From Larix sibirica (taxonomy: Eukaryota; Streptophyta; Pinopsida; Pinales; Pinaceae), in the NCBI GenBank assembly GCA_004151065.3, contig NWUY0300010016.1, forward strand, positions 65,670 to 90,289: DNA of 24,620 nt, in the 5' to 3' direction. This document shows, one piece after another, positions 9,687 through 19,026 of the stretch. Below the pieces are notes generated by a model. It was not told the origin of the DNA and did not search any database. It saw only the letters and a list, made by a program, of their open reading frames with translations. Position 1 is the stretch's first letter; each line of letters opens with the position of its first letter. The translations under genes and the position numbers were made by a program.

Positions 9687-9693
9687 TATATAA
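9687..9693 (+). promoter_or_regulatory. LTR TATA box
   Basis: TATATAA followed by GTAAGGTG lies about 640 bp before the LTR end. The 3' LTR keeps a weaker form (ATATAAG at 14230-14236) at the matching place, so the position is conserved between the copies. This marks the probable U3/R boundary region. Confidence 0.55.
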
Positions 9694-10330
9694 GTAAGGT
9701 GAGGAAGGAAGGAAGAGGCAATCATTAGAGGAAGGACAAGTCCAAGCAATCCAAGCGAGGGGCGACAAAGGGAGACGGCTAGTCAAAGTGCAAGCCACGG
9801 CAGCACGCCTTGCACATCTTGGTCTTGGGAGAAGGCTTGGCAGAGTTCTGTGCGAGAGGCAGAGGTTGTGGCAAGCAAGTCTGCGGTGACAACAAAGAAG
9901 AACAAAACCAAGTGAGAAGAATCTTGGGGTTTCTTCTTGGGAGTTAGCTAGCTTGGGCACTCCTTCGAATGGGTTAGCATGCGGGCTCCCTCCAAACTAT
10001 TGTACTGTTGTAATCTTTGTAACTTGCACATATTATATAAGAACTCAAGCACGCCCGATTTCGAGGTGCCAACACTTCTATATCTTGTGTCTTGTGTAAA
10101 ATTGGCTAAGTGTTGAACACGATTGTGGGATGTTAATGCTTAACAAATAAAATGGCTAAGTAAAGAAGTAACATAAGTGATAAGTGTATAGAGTAAACGT
10201 GTTATCCGCAGGTAAGGCATAGTCTATCAGACACATGTTGAGTTGGTCTCTCCCTCGACAAAGATCTAAGCAGTGTCACACGAGTGACTGGGGGTCGATT
10301 TTGACTAGCATCAGCTATCCCCGTGACAGG

Positions 10331-10344
10331 TGGTATCAAAGCAG
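10331..10344 (+). other. Primer binding site for initiator Met tRNA
   Basis: TGGTATCAAAGCAG begins two bases after the LTR end. It matches the plant initiator-methionine tRNA primer site TGGTATCAGAGC with one mismatch. The position and match fix the LTR end and the plus orientation. Confidence 0.88.
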
Positions 10345-11050
10345 AAGCATTGGGGAAGCTCTTCACCAAGAAGCAGGAGGTTGCCAAGTTGTCACAGGTT
10401 GAAGTTATGTATGGGGGACATCGTTGGTGTGTCGAGAGGCAGCACTAGGCAATAGTGCACCCAACATACCTTTGAGTGGCCACATGGCATATGAACGACA
10501 ACAAAGAGCCCACGCGGAAAGGTGCAGTTGGCAGCAGGCGTGCAAGGGTGGAAGAGCACCAGACTTTTGAAACAAGTGTTGGGTCATTCCAGGGCACCCA
10601 GGATAGAGGTAGAACAGGGGTATCCGAGAGAAGGAGCATCCAACAGCTGTGATCTGGGGCGCTTGGCAAGAAGTGCGCCCAGAATCGCCACTGTGTGAAG
10701 TTCATTTGGGTTGGCAAAAGCATGCCACATAACAGGAGTAGGCCAAGAAGTGTGCCTCACGTAGGAGGTGCGCCCAGAGTTTGGCAAAGGTGCCCAAAAA
10801 TTGGAAAGTCTTCAATAGATAGTCAAGGAAGTTCACACCAAAAAACTTGGTGAGTTTTGTTGTGGATTTTGGTTGACTTGACCCTTCGTTTATGCATGAA
10901 AGCACTCGGAAATAGTTGCGTCGGGATGTGCACAATGAGGAAGAGTCATGGCAAGCCTTAGTGGAAGCCACGAAAAAGACTTTGGGACAGTATGGTTGCA
11001 AGATGAGGCAAATGTTCTGATAGCATGAAGCAAAGGTTAACAAGCTGTGC

Positions 11051-11335
11051 ATGCAAGGCAAAGAAAAGATGCAACGGTTGCAAGCGTTAACAAACCAAAT
11101 AGAGGCTTGGAAGGCGCATAAACTGGGGTCACTCCACGTAGACTTGGAGAACGCCCAAAAGAAGATGCAAGCACAACTAAAGTCATCTGCAAGGCCAAGT
11201 AAGAAGTCGAGATGTTACCTTTGTAACGGAGACCACTTTGTGAAGACTTGTCCAATGAAGGTTGAGTTGAATGTATGCGTGGCAGCAGTCCAAGGGCACC
11301 CAACTGAGGAGACGCTAACAACTACAGAAGCATAG
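11051..11335 (+). pseudogene. Gag C-terminal fragment with zinc knuckle
   Basis: The frame encodes a charged, helix-prone part (residues 1-50, EKMQRLQALTNQIEAWKAHK), then the knuckle CYLCNGDHFVKTCP at residues 55-68. Its spacing C-x2-C-x3-H-x4-C is common in plant Ty3/gypsy gag and binds RNA in capsids. The upstream gag region (10341-11050) is broken by many stops: the frame from 10341 reads only 35 residues (EALGKLFTKKQEVAKL...) before closing. This is therefore a remnant, not a working gag. Confidence 0.8.
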
Positions 11336-11353
11336 TGCCCTTCTGGAGAAGTT

Positions 11354-11858
11354 GTGCAAGCGATGAAGGAATTGACAGCATGCCTAGGCAAGATAACCAT
11401 AGATCCACTGAATGAAAACCAACAAGGTCTCTGTTTCATGGATGCGATAGTAAGTGGATTGAAGGTTGTTGTGGTGGTGCACACCAATGCCACACACAGT
11501 TTTGTTAGCAGCAGAACCACGACAACACTTCATGATCAAGGTGGTGAATTGAGCAATGTGGCAAGTGGTTGGTATGGTTCGTGCAAAAACGATAAGAGTT
11601 GGAGACTGGTACAACACGATGGAATCTACAGTCACTCTATTGGATGACCATTCGATGGTCTTGGGGAAAGACTTCCTAAGGTTGGCCAAGGCAGTGTCAA
11701 TGCCTTTCATGAGCTATTTGGTGTTCTTGAGTGAGACCGAGACTTGGAGTGTGTCGATGACGTCAAGAAGGAAGTTGGGGCATATGCCGAGGATGTCCTT
11801 CGTGAGGTTGGTTGAGACAGACGACACGCCTACGAACAAGCCTTGTGGCATCGCATAG
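11354..11858 (+). pseudogene. Retropepsin-like protease, active site lost and frameshifted
   Basis: The first frame (11354-about 11560) reads GLCFMDAIVSGLKVVVVVHTNATHSFVSS, which aligns with the plant gypsy protease pattern VDTGATHNFVS. The catalytic D-T-G is HTN here. A frameshift between about 11530 and 11570 moves the rest to another frame. That part reads VRAKTIRVGDWYNTMESTVTLLDDHSMVLGKDFLRLAKAVSMPF, matching the flap-to-end pattern with (V/I)LGMDFL. The domain order is gag knuckle then protease, as in a gag-pol polyprotein. With both active-site residues changed and the frame broken, it cannot act as a protease. Confidence 0.85.
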
Positions 11859-12837
11859 CAGTATGAAGTATCTATGGGCATCAAGAACAAAGGTGCAATG
11901 AAGAACTTTGATCACTTGGCAAGCAAGTTGGTTGAGTTGGAGTTACGGGAAGACCTAGTCATGAGGAAGACTGAGCAGTTGTGCATTCTGATAGACCATT
12001 GACAACACATTGGAGACAACACAGAGCTTGCACCAACAGTGGCAGCAGAAGTTGCAGAAGGGGGCACTCTCGACAAAATTCCATGCGAAACAAGTGACAA
12101 CACTCTAAATGAAGAAACCCAAGAGGTGGGTTCGCTTGGGCAGATCGAACAAGGCCTTGACCAAGGGCAATGCGATGAGGCATTTGACCAACAATGCAGA
12201 AGTGGGTAGCGACTTTGTCGCAGATGCATAGAATGTTGAGGTGACAGAGGTGCCTCAGGTTGGCGCAATGGCAAATCAGTGTGACGGTGAAAGTGAGGAT
12301 TTCCCGACAGGTGTTGCGACAGACATCGTGGCCTTTTGCATACATGCTATTAGGATCCCAAAGTCCCAATTGATGCAGGAAAAGTTGACAAAAGTAGGTT
12401 GCAGACCGTGTGAGACAGAGGTAGTCCTAGCTTACTTGGAATAGAAGTCTCACTTGCGCAGCAAGTCGGATGAAGGGGACACCAAAGAGGTGGAGGCAAC
12501 GTTAGGAACCCTTCAGCAGCATGACAACCGACAAGATGAGCAACCTATCTCAGAGAGCTCACAGCACCACGAGGATATGGGAAAGACTCAGTTGCATTTC
12601 AAAGGGATAAGCAAAGGAGCAAAGCGACGAGCGAAGAGGAGACAATAGCATTGCGAGATGGAAGAGGCACCTTTGGTGACGACAAACCATGTGGCAAACT
12701 TGAGTGAGTTAGCTTTCGGAGTTCAAGAGTCCGAGCTAACGACAGCCCGATTAGAGGAGTTGGGTTGTAGCTCTATGGGAGGTGAAGTTGCCTTGGGGTA
12801 CTTGTGCAGCAGGCATGAGGAAGATCAATGAATGATT
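11859..12837 (+). pseudogene. Open hydrophilic region after protease, unknown function
   Basis: Two long stretches with few stops follow the protease. The first continues in the protease frame to about 12208 with stops at 11856 and about 12000. It reads ASKLVELELREDLVMRKTEQLCILIDH, then an acidic, Gln-rich part (EETQEVGSLGQIEQGLDQGQC). The second, one frame over, runs from about 12190 to 12830 with three stops. It contains VPQVGAMANQCDGESEDF, a basic GISKGAKRRAKRRQ near 12645, and ESELTTARLEELGCSSMGG. I see none of the RT, RNase H or integrase motifs. This could be an unusual element-specific protein or a stretch of acquired host sequence. The coding nature is inferred from openness and composition only. 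Confidence 0.4.
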
Positions 12838-13553
12838 GATGATTGTGGGAGCTTTGGAGGTGGTGGCCTTGGGCACCACTTTCCATTTTTCCCAAGATGA
12901 AATGTGAGTAAGTCGACTCACTGCCTTTGGCGCAAGTAGTGAGGCCGTACGCACCTTATGGTTCAAAATTCAACCAGGTATGTGCGGAAGCATATAAACA
13001 AACCGTGAAGTGGTGTCATGCTTAAGTGTTGAGTTGCAGAAGGCAATTCAGCAGCAATAGACAAAGGTGAGGACTTTGCCCGATTTCAACAAACTTGCAT
13101 GAGGCAAACCGAAGTGCAGACGGGAAAACACAATTTTACCTTAGGGAAGTTCATTCTCATGGGTTGGGCGAGACAGTTGGATTAGCTACCCAACCAATTC
13201 AACACTTGGGGGTATACAGCGAATGGAGCATTGAAAAGACTTGTTGAGTACCATGGCAACAGTAGGTGGAGCAAGTGCATTTTCCAAAGGAGCTTCTTAC
13301 GAAAGCTTAAATGTGGCAGTGGTTACTGTAGGAGATCAACCAAGACGCAGAGAGACTCAGGTGGGTGGCACAGAGACATGTGAACCCAAGACTCTGACTT
13401 AACGAACCAAGTTATAGAGAGATCGGGGAGATGCAAAAATATTGCCAACGAGTAGAGACGCAATGCGATGGTGATCGTGGCAACGACAAATGCAAATGAT
13501 GGTTCTGAATGCAATAGTCGTCATCGAGAGATTATTGAGGACGGCAACAAGTT
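12838..13553 (+). other. Element interior without recognisable domains
   Basis: Several partial frames are open for 30-60 codons (for example around 13250-13400, TVGGASAFSKGASYESLNVAVVTVGDQP), but no integrase or chromodomain-like motif is visible. In an autonomous relative, pol would end here. Confidence 0.4.
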
Positions 13554-13566
13554 AGGTGAGGGAGGA
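13554..13566 (+). other. Polypurine tract
   Basis: AGGTGAGGGAGGA lies immediately before the TGTAA start of the 3' LTR. All bases but one are purines. It is the expected plus-strand primer for an LTR retrotransposon and fixes the 3' LTR boundary. Confidence 0.85.
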
Positions 13567-14834
13567 TGTAACAATCTCGATGAGCAAGCACCTTGACCAC
13601 ACTCCACCCATGGCAAGCTTTGATGAACAAAGCATAATGATCGACTTGGCAAGGATGCATCGCAAGCTCACTTGGCCAAGAAACCAACTTCAGAGATCCA
13701 TGAGACGTTGGCTACTTGCGGAGCAAGGCGCGAGCTGGGCACCCACACCGAGTGGCACCATGCCCGAAAGCTTGGGTAGGCAAGCAAGCCGACAACAAGG
13801 TGGAAGGCTCCACAAGAGAACATGCCAAGCAACATGACTTGGGTGCATCGGTGGGCAAGACGGTTTGGAAGCCCAACACATGGCATAGCAGCTCACAACA
13901 ACACACAACTTGAGAGCCCAACACATCACAATTTGGAAGCTTGGCGAACGAGGCTTGGCAAGAAGGAGTCGACCAACACATGGTGTGGGCGCAAAACGTA
14001 CAAGGCTAGTGGCATGGTGGGTGCATGCCCAGACTTCAAGGAACGTCATGAGAAGCAAGTGCGAATGGCAGCCTAGGTGATGGGTGCAAGGCGCGTCAAG
14101 CCAACAGATAGTGGGCACATGCAGCCAACTTGTGGACATCCAATAGAAGCAACACGGATGGAAGACTTAACGTGTGAGTGGGGGAAGCCACAAGGACAAA
14201 GCCTTGGGCGCCCGCGGTTTGACACACACATATAAGTAAGGTGCAAAAGGAAACAAGAGGCAATCATCCAAGGAAAGACAAGTCCAAGCAAGCCAAGCGA
14301 GGGGCAACCAAGGGAGGCAACTGGTCAAAGTGCAGGCGTTGCACATCTTGGGAGCTTGTCTTGGGAGAAGGCTTGGCAGGGTTTTGCGCGAGAGGCAGAG
14401 GCTACGATAAGCAGTTCTACAGTGACAACAAAGAAGAACAAGACCAAGTGAGAAGAATCTTGGGGTTTCTTCTTGGGAGTTAGCTAGCTTGGGTGCTCCT
14501 TCGTTGGGTTAGCCTGTGGGCACCCTTCGAACTGTTGTACTGTTGTAATCTTTGTAATGTGCACATATTATATAAAAACTCAGGAATGCCCGGTTTTGGG
14601 GTACCACCACTTCTATATCTTGTGTCTTGTATAAAATTGGCAAAGTGTCGAACACAATTGTGGCATGTTAATGCTTAACAAGTAAAACAGTAAGTGATAA
14701 GTGTATAGAGTAAACGTGTTATCCACAAGTAAGGCGTAGCCTGTCGCACACCTATCGAACTGGTCTCACCCTTGACAAGGATCCGAGTAGTGCCACACAA
14801 GTGACACCAGTTATCACCAATTATCCCTGTGACA
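13567..14834 (+). repeat. 3' LTR
   Basis: It begins TGTAACAATC and ends GTGACA, followed by TTATATTTGC. It aligns with the 5' LTR throughout but lacks the 140-bp segment at 9287-9426. A hand count over the first 215 or so aligned bases gives about 30 differences, most of them C/T or G/A changes. It keeps the TGTAATCTTTGTAA tract near 14543. Confidence 0.9.
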
Positions 14835-15472
14835 TTATATTTGCATTCTCATTTACTAAATTCATCCATTTGTCACCTAATTTTGCACATCCCAACATTA
14901 TTATTTCAAGTGTATATTGTAAAATCGGTGGGCGGTTGGGTGCACTATTAAAGCACTTCTAACAACATCGCCATTTCAAACCTTGTAACCTTGTGTACCA
15001 CACATTAATTGTATAGTGGCATAAGACCAGTCACATCCCAGTTTCTCAATTACTGATTCATCTTGTTTTCCAGTTCCTGAGTTACTGATTCCCCTGGCTA
15101 AAAGAAAAAAAAGCATGAACTGATTCCCTCTTTTAAAACCCCTCGTTAAAAAAAAAAGTCGATTCCCCTCGTTTAAAAAAAAGTGTATTGCAAAATTTAG
15201 TATAATCACTTAATTAGTTATATATAACCCATAACCACTTTCATTAGAACACAATAAATCTCAATTTTACGGTTTAAAATTATAAAAACTTGCTCCTTCA
15301 CTCTCTATACCTAGTGTCAACGATATAGAAATTCCTTTTAGCAGTATTTGTCATATTTCGATATAGTATTTCATTTAGCAGTATTTTCCATATTTCCACA
15401 GTTACTTTCAGTATAGAAATAAAAAACTTACTGTAAAAACGTTATCCCTTGGGATTTGAACAGCCGTGGCTA
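14835..15472. other. AT-rich spacer downstream of the F-box gene
   Basis: This lies 3' of the F-box gene (minus strand). It contains GGTTGGGTGCACTA at 14934-14947, the same word that ends the repeats at 3769 and 6080, so a fragment of that family probably sits at about 14840-14950. Poly-A runs occur at 15100-15185. I could not place a clear minus-strand polyadenylation signal. Confidence 0.4.
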
Positions 15473-16642
15473 CTAAGCATTGACAACAGCACAAGACCAT
15501 TGGGAAGGGCAGCGAACAGAAACTCTGAGGATATGCTCATAAACGGAGGAAACTTCAACCTCTTCACTGTCGCTATCAACTTCAACCTCTTCACTGTCGC
15601 TATCACTGTCACTATATCCACCGTCATGGTGGCACAGAACAACAACCCCATCCTTCAGGCCATGAAAAGGCACGTGTCTATCCATATCAGAACATTCACA
15701 CATATCACTTTCCGCCTTGTCCAAAATCTGACAAACCCTAACCCATTCCAGAGTTTCATTGTTGAGCTTGCTGATGGACAAGTATACCCGCTCCGTCAAC
15801 GAGCCACAAACATGGAACGCTTCCGACAACTCCACCATGTAAATGTCATTTTCATCGCCCGCGATGGCAAATGTATTCAAAGTAAGCCGCCGAACAGGTT
15901 CCAAAACCCTAAGCATCCAATTTTCCTCTTCCCACACATTTGTCAGAGGACAATATGAATAAGCTTCCAATGCATTCCCTGGCCACAGAAAGCCTCTCAC
16001 AAACAGCTTACCGGAAACTACGAAGAAAACGTCAATCATCATTGAAACCGGCATGCTGGAAATCTGTCCCCACTCATTGGCCTCGAAATCGTAAACCTCC
16101 GCGGCGGTGGTATACCCCACGTCTCCGCCACCGAAACCGCCGGCGACGTATAGACGGCTCCCAATGACACCCCAGGCGAACTCCCCTCGGCAGGCGAGCA
16201 TGTCGGCGCCGAGAGTCCATTTCTTGGTGAGTGTATCGAAGATGTGGACACTTTTGGAGGCGCGTTCCGAGATGAATCCGCCGAGGACGATTACCAGGGC
16301 AGCATGAGAGATGCAGGCATGGCCCTCCAAGAATATCATTTCGCGCACGGACTCATTTGTGAAGGTCACTTTCGACTTCTTGTGGGAAACGAGGTCGATC
16401 TCGGTGCATTCCAGACGATTCGGAGGGTCGTCGTAGGAGATGGGGAGGAGGAAGAGACTAGGGTTGGTGAAGCCGTGGAGTTTTCTCTGGGTGTGGAATG
16501 GAGAGGAAGGGTGAAGGAGGAGGCCTCTCCATTGAGTATTGACGGCTCTCATTGAAAGGTGGTAGATCCGAGGGACTCGAATTAGGCAGGAGATGGCTAG
16601 GTCATTTGGAAGCCCTGGGATTAGGATGTTACCTTCTTCCAT
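15473..16642 (-). CDS. F-box/kelch-repeat protein, single exon
   Basis: Likely substrate-recognition subunit of an SCF (Skp1-Cullin-F-box) ubiquitin ligase (family knowledge). The 389-residue frame has an F-box at residues 7-50 (LIPGLPNDLAISCLIRVPRIYHLSMRAVNTQWRGLL), close to the plant KFB type. Kelch-like blades follow: about 108-145 (GG at 121-122, W142), 156-195 (LYVAGGF, AEVYDFEANEW) and a weak one at 205-240. The C-terminal region is unusual: an acidic Ser/Asp/Glu segment at residues 344-364 with two exact copies of DSDSEEVEV from a 27-bp tandem duplication, then a short tail. Start chosen at MEEGN because a TATA box lies 85 bp upstream. No introns or frame breaks, and GC/CpG content is higher than its surroundings. 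The exact substrate and KFB subgroup are not decidable here. Confidence 0.88.
   Translation of the reverse strand: MEEGNILIPGLPNDLAISCLIRVPRIYHLSMRAVNTQWRGLLLHPSSPFHTQRKLHGFTNPSLFLLPISYDDPPNRLECTEIDLVSHKKSKVTFTNESVREMIFLEGHACISHAALVIVLGGFISERASKSVHIFDTLTKKWTLGADMLACRGEFAWGVIGSRLYVAGGFGGGDVGYTTAAEVYDFEANEWGQISSMPVSMMIDVFFVVSGKLFVRGFLWPGNALEAYSYCPLTNVWEEENWMLRVLEPVRRLTLNTFAIAGDENDIYMVELSEAFHVCGSLTERVYLSISKLNNETLEWVRVCQILDKAESDMCECSDMDRHVPFHGLKDGVVVLCHHDGGYSDSDSDSEEVEVDSDSEEVEVSSVYEHILRVSVRCPSQWSCAVVNA
15551..15604 (-). repeat. Exact 27-bp tandem duplication inside the F-box gene
   Basis: Two identical 27-bp units (15551-15577 and 15578-15604) encode DSDSEEVEV twice in frame, at residues 356-364 and 347-355. 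Exact identity suggests a recent slippage event or ongoing length variation. The units lie in an acidic, probably disordered region, so the frame and fold of the kelch domain are not disturbed. Confidence 0.95.
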
Positions 16643-16726
16643 TATTTTCTCTTCTTCGCTGCTGATGGACTCTTGGCGTTCTCCTTTCAGCTGTGAAAGT
16701 GGTGGGGAACGAGTTGATGGGTTTTG

Positions 16727-16734
16727 TATTTATA
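16727..16734 (-). promoter_or_regulatory. TATA box of the F-box/kelch gene
   Basis: The minus strand reads TATAAATA, 85 bp before the ATG at 16642. With the usual 25-35 bp spacing, transcription would start near 16700, leaving a leader of roughly 60 nt. The match and spacing support the chosen start codon. Confidence 0.7.
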
Positions 16735-16750
16735 GCCCAGTTGACGGGGC

Positions 16751-16770
16751 ATTTCACAATTACGTGAAAT
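16751..16770. promoter_or_regulatory. Inverted repeat with ACGTG core upstream of the TATA box
   Basis: ATTTCAC and GTGAAAT form perfect 7-bp arms around AATTAC. The right side reads TACGTGA, containing the ACGTG core of plant bZIP/bHLH sites such as ABRE and G-box types. It lies 17 bp upstream of the TATA box. Its role is inferred from motif and position only. Confidence 0.35.
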
Positions 16771-16845
16771 ACATTATTTTTCATTTTTTTAAATGAGTAA
16801 AACCAAAAAAACCTAATAATTAATCTCTATTGTTTAAAGTGGGAG

Positions 16846-19026
16846 TTTTTTTTATACAGAAAAGAAAAAAAAAAGTTATATTAAAGAGAAAGTTGTGTCA
16901 TAATTCTACATCAAAAAAACAATAGAGAAGTGAGGTCTTTCTCTATATCTCAAGATAGATCAGATTATAATTATCACCTTTCAAGAGTTTAAAAACCTAA
17001 AAGTAACCTTCATATACATAAGATATTAGAAAAATGCTACTAAATGAAGCTAAAATACTAACATCAAAAGATAAAAATAGGCAGAAATGCTAACTTCACG
17101 ATAGGTCCAAAGATCCAAGACAAGCAAACTATACTCTATCGAAGATAGGAATTCTATCCGAAGAGATAGTGGCCCCATCTTTGAATTCCACGATAGACAT
17201 CCGACCATCCATTAATCCAATAGGCTTCTTAGAAAGCTGGCCAGCCTCACAGTTGTACTCCCTGAAAATGCGCTTAAAATGGATGTGATCAAATGAAGCG
17301 ATTAGGGATTTGACATGAGAAAGCCAGTGTGCCAACGAGAGAGCCTGCAGAGAGGAAAGTCCTAATGCCTAGTTAATAACACATTGAGAATCCCCTACCA
17401 CATGTAGTGACGTCAACCCCCATCTCTTAGAAAACCATAACACTCCCCACAGAGCAAGAAGCTCAGCTCTAGTATTTGATCCACTACCTGCTTTGAAAGA
17501 TAAAAAGAAAACATGAGATATGTTAAGCTTTAAAACCATGCCAGCTCCACACAAACCGCATTGCTCAGACCATCGAAGTATCCCAGAGGAAAACAAAAAA
17601 TCTAGTTCAGTAGCAGTAAGTCGCTCGAATTCTTTGTAAAATGGTCCTTATGATATTCCCAATAGAAAGAAGTAGTCTTAATGCAAACCCGCGCTTGACA
17701 AGGAGCAATGTTCTGGAAGATACAAGCATTTCGAGCAGCCCACAATGACCAAATAAAAAAGTAAACCATAAATTTGTGCTTACTTCGAAGCGAGAACCAA
17801 TTTTTCATATTGACTGTAAATGAAGCATAGTCCCAAGTGAAATGCAGATTGAATGAAGAGCACAAAGCAACGCAAGAGCCATGAAAGAAAAGACAGGTAC
17901 CAAAAAGGCGATTGACCGTCTCCTGATTAGAGTTACATAACACACACAACCCCAGTCCAATCATGCCCCTCTTTTGGATATTTTACCAAGTTAAGATTCT
18001 ATCACAGAAACATAACCAAACAAAGCATTTGATTTTAAATGGGACATTGTTACACCACACAAACTTATACCACCAATCGCCCACCAACCTTGTCTGGGTT
18101 TCCAAAATATGAGTGTATGCCAACCTGGCGGTGACAATTCCTTCACGTTTGTTGTAGGCCCACACTAATTTATCTTCTTCAGAATGAAGGATTGTGCCAG
18201 CATGATGAATATTCAATACAAAGGAGTTCCATTCAACGGCATACGGAGGCCTTAACTCTAGATCACTCATTGAACACCAAACAATCGACCCTTCAGTCCA
18301 AGCCAAAGCCACTTGTTTGAGGACATAGATATTTATGCTATGTAGCTCTCGAATTAAGCCACTAGATTACTTATAGTCATCATTCATACCAATCACACGA
18401 TCCAATCCTAAATAGATTTGTGTCCCTCTACCCATCGCCCAGTAAATAACAATGTTGATTATGGGAAAATCTTTTAACAAACTGAGCCAAACAAAAGAAC
18501 CGAAAGAGACAAACTTGTTATGTGAGCAAAACCAAAACATATGAGGCAGTTTCTTCAAATACTTTACTCTCACTAAATTTCCCGATAAGCCTTTGTTGAA
18601 AATACACCTCCACAAGCTTTTAGCACATAGAGCTCTATTGAAATAGCCCAAGTGCTTTATACCCCATCTGCCAAGCAGTTTCGGTTTTGATAAGCCCTCC
18701 CAAGAGGCCAAATGATACTTTGAAGTGTGCAAATTGCCAGCCTAGAGGAATTGAAACATGAGCCTTCTAATCGCCGAGAGAATTGTGGAAGGAATAGCAA
18801 ATAAAGAAAACCAGAATACAAGGATGTTTTGTAGGACAGACGTAACTAGTACAAGACGGCCTCCCAAAGACAACCATATATATGACCAGGACACAATCTT
18901 TTTTTGTATCTTCTTGATGAGCCAATTCCAATCTATGATATTGTATCCATTTGGTTTCAAGTAGAATCCCAAGTATTTAATGCCTGACTCCAACGACGTC
19001 ATAGTATTGTAGCTAATGGTTCAAAG
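16846..19026 (-). mobile_element. 5'-truncated L1-type LINE (ORF2 3' half)
   Basis: Read on the minus strand, it gives the end of reverse transcriptase, the connection region, zf-RVT, and RNase H, in the order of a plant L1-clade ORF2. The frames run from about 19020 down to 17129, followed by about 275 bp of 3' untranslated sequence. It ends at an 8-base T run (16846-16853) that reads as a poly(A) tail on the minus strand. The endonuclease and most of the RT are absent, so it is 5'-truncated, as LINE copies usually are. A weak GTTTAAAG (16832) versus GTTCAAAG (19019) pair could be the decayed target duplication, but it is too short to trust. Confidence 0.8.
17129..19020 (-). pseudogene. LINE ORF2 remnant: RT end, zf-RVT, RNase H
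   Basis: One minus frame runs from 19020 to about 17570 with four stops (18742, 18367, 17983, 17602). It gives GIKYLGFYLKPNG and SLGGRLVLVTSVLQNILVFW (RT end), LSKPKLLGRWGIKHLGYFNRALCAKSLWR, WYKFVWCNNVPFKIKCFVWLC with ILTW, and LCVLCNSNQE (zf-RVT). RNase H starts at YFDG (17574), then a frameshift follows. The second frame gives GAGMVLKL, NTRAELLALW and GDSQCVIN*, ending FREYNCEAGQLSKK. The stops at 18742 and 17369 look like Trp codons changed to TAG. The last RNase H acid, usually Asp before LSK, is Gly (EAGQLSKK). It is plainly inactive. Confidence 0.85.

Larger units (their letters stand above)
8887..10328 (+). repeat. 5' LTR
   Basis: It begins TGTAATGATC and ends GTGACA, directly before the primer site. 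It aligns along its whole length with the LTR at 13567. It is 1442 bp against 1268 bp, mainly because of about 140 extra bases at roughly 9287-9426 that the other copy lacks. A TATATAA box sits at 9687-9693. A poly(A)-region-like tract (TGTAATCTTTGTAA, then TATTATATAAGAACTC) follows near 10009-10045. Open stretches of 60-140 codons on both strands lie inside it, but they differ between copies in length and frame and are not genes. Confidence 0.9.
8887..14834 (+). mobile_element. Ty3/gypsy-type LTR retrotransposon carrying gag-protease only
   Basis: Two related LTRs (8887-10328 and 13567-14834) both begin TGTAA and end GTGACA. A Met-tRNA primer site follows the first and a purine tract precedes the second. 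The 3.2-kb interior has a gag zinc knuckle and a retropepsin-like domain in the plant Ty3/gypsy style. The rest (11860-13566) shows no reverse transcriptase, RNase H or integrase motif in any frame I read. The five bases on each side (CCCTA and TTATA) do not match, so no target-site duplication is visible. It is best read as a non-autonomous element that would have needed enzymes from a relative. The LTRs differ at roughly 15% of positions in the part I counted, so the insertion is old. Confidence 0.85.

Noticed and set aside
13323-13566. Chromodomain or integrase end before the 3' LTR
   Set aside because: Short open peptides such as MVLNAIVVIERLLRTATS precede the purine tract, but no integrase or chromodomain pattern can be aligned.
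13690-14139. 149-codon minus-strand open frame in the 3' LTR, and a similar 141-codon one at 8987-9412
   Set aside because: Both lie in LTR sequence with GC-richer composition; the frames differ between the two LTR copies and contain no known domain.
15449-15958. 169-codon plus-strand open frame
   Set aside because: It is antisense to the F-box/kelch gene, whose protein motifs, TATA box and start are clear; no motif is visible in the antisense product.
16832-19026. GTTTAAAG/GTTCAAAG as LINE target-site duplication
   Set aside because: Only eight bases with one mismatch in AT-rich DNA; too weak to claim.
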